Assembly (NCBI RefSeq): GCF_013375035.1
Contig: NZ_CP056032.1
Span: forward strand, 852,001-916,000
Direction of reading: 5' to 3'
Source: Spirosoma sp. KUDC1026
Lineage (GTDB): Bacteria > Bacteroidota > Bacteroidia > Cytophagales > Spirosomataceae
DNA: 64,000 bases
Positions 61,523 to 64,000 of the stretch are shown here, in pieces (the stretch's first letter is position 1; every line of letters starts with the position of its first letter). Below the pieces are notes generated by a model. It was not told where the DNA came from. It searched no databases and saw only the letters and a list, made by a program, of their open reading frames with translations. The translations under genes and the position numbers were made by a program.

Positions 61523-62023
61523 TTATTTTGACAGCTCGTCGATGATTTCATCCACCCGCTCGTTGGTCAGGTGCATGTAGTATTTTTCCCGAATCTGGAA
61601 CACAGGACCCATGCCGCAGGCTGCCAGACATTCAACTTCTTTCAGGGTAAATTGGCCCTCTACAGTTGTCTGGCCGGTTTCGATGCCAAGCCGCTGTTTC
61701 AGGTGAGCCAATACGTCTTCGCCACCCATCAGGCAGCAAGGGCCCGTTCGGCAATATTCGATAACGTGTTTGCCAACCGGATCGAGGTGGTACATGGTAT
61801 AGAACGTAGCTACCTCATATACCTCGATTGGTTGAATATCCAGCATCCGGGCAACGTAATCCATACCTTCCGGGCTGGTCCAGCCTTCCTGTTCCTGCAA
61901 CAAGTGCAACAGGGGGAGCAATGCTGATTTTTGCCGGCCCTCCGGATAACGAGCAATAATTTCCTGTGCTTTCGTCAGTCGGTCCGGCGTAAACTGTACG
62001 GGGGGATTTGTTTCAGTAGTCAT
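61523..62023 (-). CDS. nuoE: NADH-quinone oxidoreductase subunit E
   Basis: A 166-residue thioredoxin-fold subunit carrying a [2Fe-2S] cluster with CRTGPCC and CLAACGMGP cysteines. Typical N-terminal helix (FTPDRLTKAQEIIARYPEGRQKSALLPLLHLLQEQEGW). Forms the NADH module with NuoF and NuoG; 15 nt from nuoD. Confidence 0.94.
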   Translation of the reverse strand: MTTETNPPVQFTPDRLTKAQEIIARYPEGRQKSALLPLLHLLQEQEGWTSPEGMDYVARMLDIQPIEVYEVATFYTMYHLDPVGKHVIEYCRTGPCCLMGGEDVLAHLKQRLGIETGQTTVEGQFTLKEVECLAACGMGPVFQIREKYYMHLTNERVDEIIDELSK

Positions 62024-62038
62024 AATGGTTCAGCCGAG

Positions 62039-63277
62039 TTACGCGTCCAGCTCTCCCGCGATTACGTTCATGCTACTCATGATAACGATGGCGTCGGACA
62101 GGGTCAGCCCCTTACACATTTCTGGATATGCTTGGTAGTAGATGAAGCAAGGACGACGGAAATGCAGCCGGTAAGGCGCACGACCACCATCACTGATCAG
62201 GTAAAAGCCTAGTTCGCCGTTACCGCCTTCTACCGCGTGGTACACCTCGCCAACGGGAGCATCGATTTCGCCCATCACAATCTTGAAGTGATAGATCAAC
62301 GCTTCCATGTTTTTATACACTTCCTGCTTGGGCGGCAGGTAATATTGTGGCGCATCGGCGTAATAGGAGCCTTCCGGCAGGTTATCCATAGCCTGCTGAA
62401 TGATGCGCATGCTCTGCCACATTTCTTCGTTGCGAACCATGAACCGGTCGTACGTATCACCACTCTGCCCGACGGGAATGTCGAATTCGAAATCCTGATA
62501 GGAGGAGTATGGATTCATAACCCGTACATCGTAGTCAACACCCGCTGCCCGTAGATTAGGACCGGTGAAGCCGTAGTTCAACGCACGTTCGGCCGAAATT
62601 CCGCCAACGTTAACCACACGATCCATGAAAATCCGGTTGCGGTTGAACAGGTTCTCAAACTCGCGTAGCACCTTGGGGAAACGCGCCAGAAATTCTTTGA
62701 TCTTACGAATAGCGGTAGGCGAAAGATCGCGTTCCATACCGCCAATACGTCCCATGTTGGTGGTCAGACGAGCACCGCACATTTCTTCGTATATCTCGTA
62801 AATGAATTCGCGTTCCTGATAGATGTACAGGAAGCCAGTGAAGGCACCCGTATCCACGCCAAGAATACCGTTGCAGATGATGTGATCGGCAATACGAGCC
62901 AACTCCATCATGATAACCCGGATGTACTGAGCCCGCTTGGGAATGTCGATGCCCAGCAGTTTCTCGACCGTCATATGCCAGCCCATGTTGTTGATGGGCG
63001 ACGAACAGTAGTTCATCCGGTCGGTGAGGGTCGTAATCTGGTAGAACGGCCGCCGTTCGGAAATTTTTTCAAACGCACGGTGGATATAGCCAATCGTCTG
63101 TTCACTCGAGACGATTTTCTCTCCATCCATTTGCAGGATGTTCTGAAAAATACCGTGTGTCGCCGGATGCGTAGGACCAAGGTTCAGGGTAGTCAGCTCA
63201 TTGACGTACTGTACCCCCGTATCATCGTTCCTGGCAGGAACGTTCTTATTTGCTATATCAAGTTCTTCAGAAACCAT
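62039..63277 (-). CDS. nuoD: NADH-quinone oxidoreductase subunit D
   Basis: A 412-residue hydrophilic subunit near the quinone site. The start is set at ATG 63275-63277 (MVSEELDIANKNVPARNDDTGVQYVNELTTLNLGPTHPATHG); the frame is open 81 nt further but those 27 residues are translated repeat DNA, so a longer annotation would be artefactual. Landmarks: GPTHPATHGIF, RIADHIICNGILGVDTGAFTGFLYI, QPSGDTYDRFMVR-type block (GQSGDTYDRFMVRNEE), and the C-terminal LTLSDAIVIMSSMNVIAGELDA. A separate gene from nuoC, not fused. Confidence 0.95.
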   Translation of the reverse strand: MVSEELDIANKNVPARNDDTGVQYVNELTTLNLGPTHPATHGIFQNILQMDGEKIVSSEQTIGYIHRAFEKISERRPFYQITTLTDRMNYCSSPINNMGWHMTVEKLLGIDIPKRAQYIRVIMMELARIADHIICNGILGVDTGAFTGFLYIYQEREFIYEIYEEMCGARLTTNMGRIGGMERDLSPTAIRKIKEFLARFPKVLREFENLFNRNRIFMDRVVNVGGISAERALNYGFTGPNLRAAGVDYDVRVMNPYSSYQDFEFDIPVGQSGDTYDRFMVRNEEMWQSMRIIQQAMDNLPEGSYYADAPQYYLPPKQEVYKNMEALIYHFKIVMGEIDAPVGEVYHAVEGGNGELGFYLISDGGRAPYRLHFRRPCFIYYQAYPEMCKGLTLSDAIVIMSSMNVIAGELDA

Positions 63278-63288
63278 AATCAATTGGT

Positions 63289-63375
63289 GAATGAGCGAAT
63301 GACCGGGCCGCCGGTGCGGTGATTGAGTGACTGCGGATAAATTCGCTAATTCGCTCAATCACTCATTCGCTAATT
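63289..63375 (-). repeat. Octamer-repeat hairpin, element C (nuoC-nuoD spacer)
   Basis: Arms of ATTCGCTC/AATCACTC-type octamers. Outer pairing 63289-63300 with 63365-63375 (10 of 11), inner pairing 63321-63330 with 63351-63360 (9 of 10). A small GC stem ACCGG/CCGGT (63302-63306, 63311-63315) is inserted in one arm. It fills most of the 100-nt nuoC-nuoD spacer. Confidence 0.75.
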
Positions 63376-63377
63376 TA

Positions 63378-63878
63378 TCATCGTCCAAACAGGGCATCGA
63401 TTTTATCTTCCCGGGTTGCATCCTCCAACGGATACTGCTTCAGCATGGGGTGGTAATCCATCTCCTCCATATTGAGAATGCGACGTAGATCCGGATGACC
63501 ATCGAAAATAATACCGAAAAGATCAAAGGTTTCGCGTTCCATCCAATTCGCGCCTGCGTAAAGCGGGGTAATGGTCGGTACATGAACGTTGCCATCCGAC
63601 AGATAGACTTTAATACGAAGCCGGAAATTGTTGACCAGGCTGTGCAAATGGTAGACTACGCAGAATTCCTTGCCCGGCGTATCGGGATAATGAATTGCCG
63701 TAACGTCGGTCAGGAAAGTAATCTGCAGCGTTTTGTGCTCCCTCAGATACGTGATAAGCGGAACAAGCTGGTCGCGATCTGCCGTGAACGTCAGTAGATC
63801 GTATGGGTCGTCAAAATCACTAACCGATTGGCCGAACTGTTGAATAATTGTCTGCGCAACTTCTTCGTTGGTCAGCAT
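63378..63878 (-). CDS. nuoC: NADH-quinone oxidoreductase subunit C
   Basis: A 166-residue hydrophilic subunit of the peripheral arm. Matches NuoC: LTFLTDVTAIHYPDTPGKEFCVVYHLHSLVNNFRLRIKVYL, TPLYAGANWMERETFDLFGIIFDGHPDLRRILNMEEMDYHPMLKQYPL. Its ATG is at 63876-63878, 48 nt beyond the nuoB stop. Followed by an octamer-repeat hairpin. Confidence 0.94.
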   Translation of the reverse strand: MLTNEEVAQTIIQQFGQSVSDFDDPYDLLTFTADRDQLVPLITYLREHKTLQITFLTDVTAIHYPDTPGKEFCVVYHLHSLVNNFRLRIKVYLSDGNVHVPTITPLYAGANWMERETFDLFGIIFDGHPDLRRILNMEEMDYHPMLKQYPLEDATREDKIDALFGR

Positions 63879-63926
63879 TGGGTAACTAGTGGATAAGTGA
63901 ACAGAAAAGACAAAGCGAGTCTATTC

Positions 63927-64000
63927 TTATTGAATGTTATACGAGTTCAGCAGCTTCTGGTATTCTTCGGTATTGCGCCGACGTAATGATTCGTTCTTGG
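63927..64000 (-). CDS. nuoB: NADH-quinone oxidoreductase subunit B, C-terminal fragment
   Basis: The last 23 codons of a gene cut by the right edge. The read ends KNESLRRRNTEEYQKLLNSYNIQ and TAA, immediately upstream of nuoC. Its position and tail suit the C-terminal helix of NuoB (the [4Fe-4S] N2 subunit), but the diagnostic Cys residues are outside the window, so the call rests mainly on context. Confidence 0.7.
   Translation of the reverse strand, partial: KNESLRRRNTEEYQKLLNSYNIQ

Overview
The window comes from a Bacteroidota genome, most probably Cytophagales of the Spirosomaceae type (Spirosoma and relatives). Supporting evidence: a CarboxypepD_reg-type TonB receptor paired with a DUF4249 lipoprotein, a type IX secretion C-terminal signal, TAnnTTTG -7 promoter elements, class III PPK2 enzymes and a short NuoG. 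The genus is an inference; there is no rRNA or other marker gene here. I see no tRNA, rRNA, CRISPR array, transposase, integrase or phage structural gene. Most of the window is ordinary core chromosome.

Layout. 1-5.4 kb: 5'-truncated malQ, a large membrane/TPR protein and an orphan LolD-like ABC ATPase. 5.4-7.2 kb: an AT-richer stretch with three small genes (unknown, LytTR-only regulator, winged-helix-like). 7.2-9.8 kb: msrA and two tandem class III polyphosphate kinases. 9.8-13.2 kb: TonB receptor plus DUF4249 lipoprotein. 13.2-17.5 kb: a polysaccharide flippase divergent from purH-plsC-gatC. 17.6-20.0 kb: a secreted SGNH esterase. 20.3-27.9 kb: signalling block with two receiver proteins, a 1641-residue CheB-CheR-PAS-histidine kinase and a stand-alone CheB. 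28-34.7 kb: PBP4-type peptidase, T9SS-exported metalloprotease-like protein, msrB, recQ. 34.7-41.6 kb: M48 peptidase, DUF2141 protein, then a possible sugar-oxidation cluster (SDR, dehydrogenase small subunit, GMC dehydrogenase with a predicted Fe-S site, GH1, alpha/beta hydrolase). 41.6-49.9 kb: a trp operon with leader-peptide attenuator, trpE-G-D-C-F, a VapBC-like toxin-antitoxin pair, trpB-A and hisIE. 50-56.4 kb: small membrane proteins and two fatty-acid oxidation genes that share a palindromic operator, flanking a LysM protein with a degenerate lytic-transglycosylase domain. 56.5-64 kb (minus strand): nuoB(partial)-C-D-E-F-G-H-I-J, which ends at a hairpin after nuoJ.

The most unusual signals are non-coding. 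(1) Five intergenic spacers (plsC-gatC, trpE-trpG, trpG-trpD, nuoC-nuoD and PBP4-hdeD) carry long imperfect hairpins whose arms are built from degenerate units of about 8-9 nt. Three of the five share one unit family (ATTCACTC and variants), and in the trpG-trpD copy each arm contains one extra whole octamer. (2) A complete tryptophan attenuator lies before trpE: an 18-codon leader peptide with three consecutive Trp codons, followed by a terminator. (3) An identical 18-bp palindrome lies upstream of both the acyl-CoA dehydrogenase and the thiolase. (4) Four GTCCC boxes at 20/19/20-bp spacing precede the DUF2141 gene. Protein-level oddities are the toxin-antitoxin pair inside the trp operon, a CheB domain lacking its serine, and a transglycosylase-like domain lacking its glutamate.
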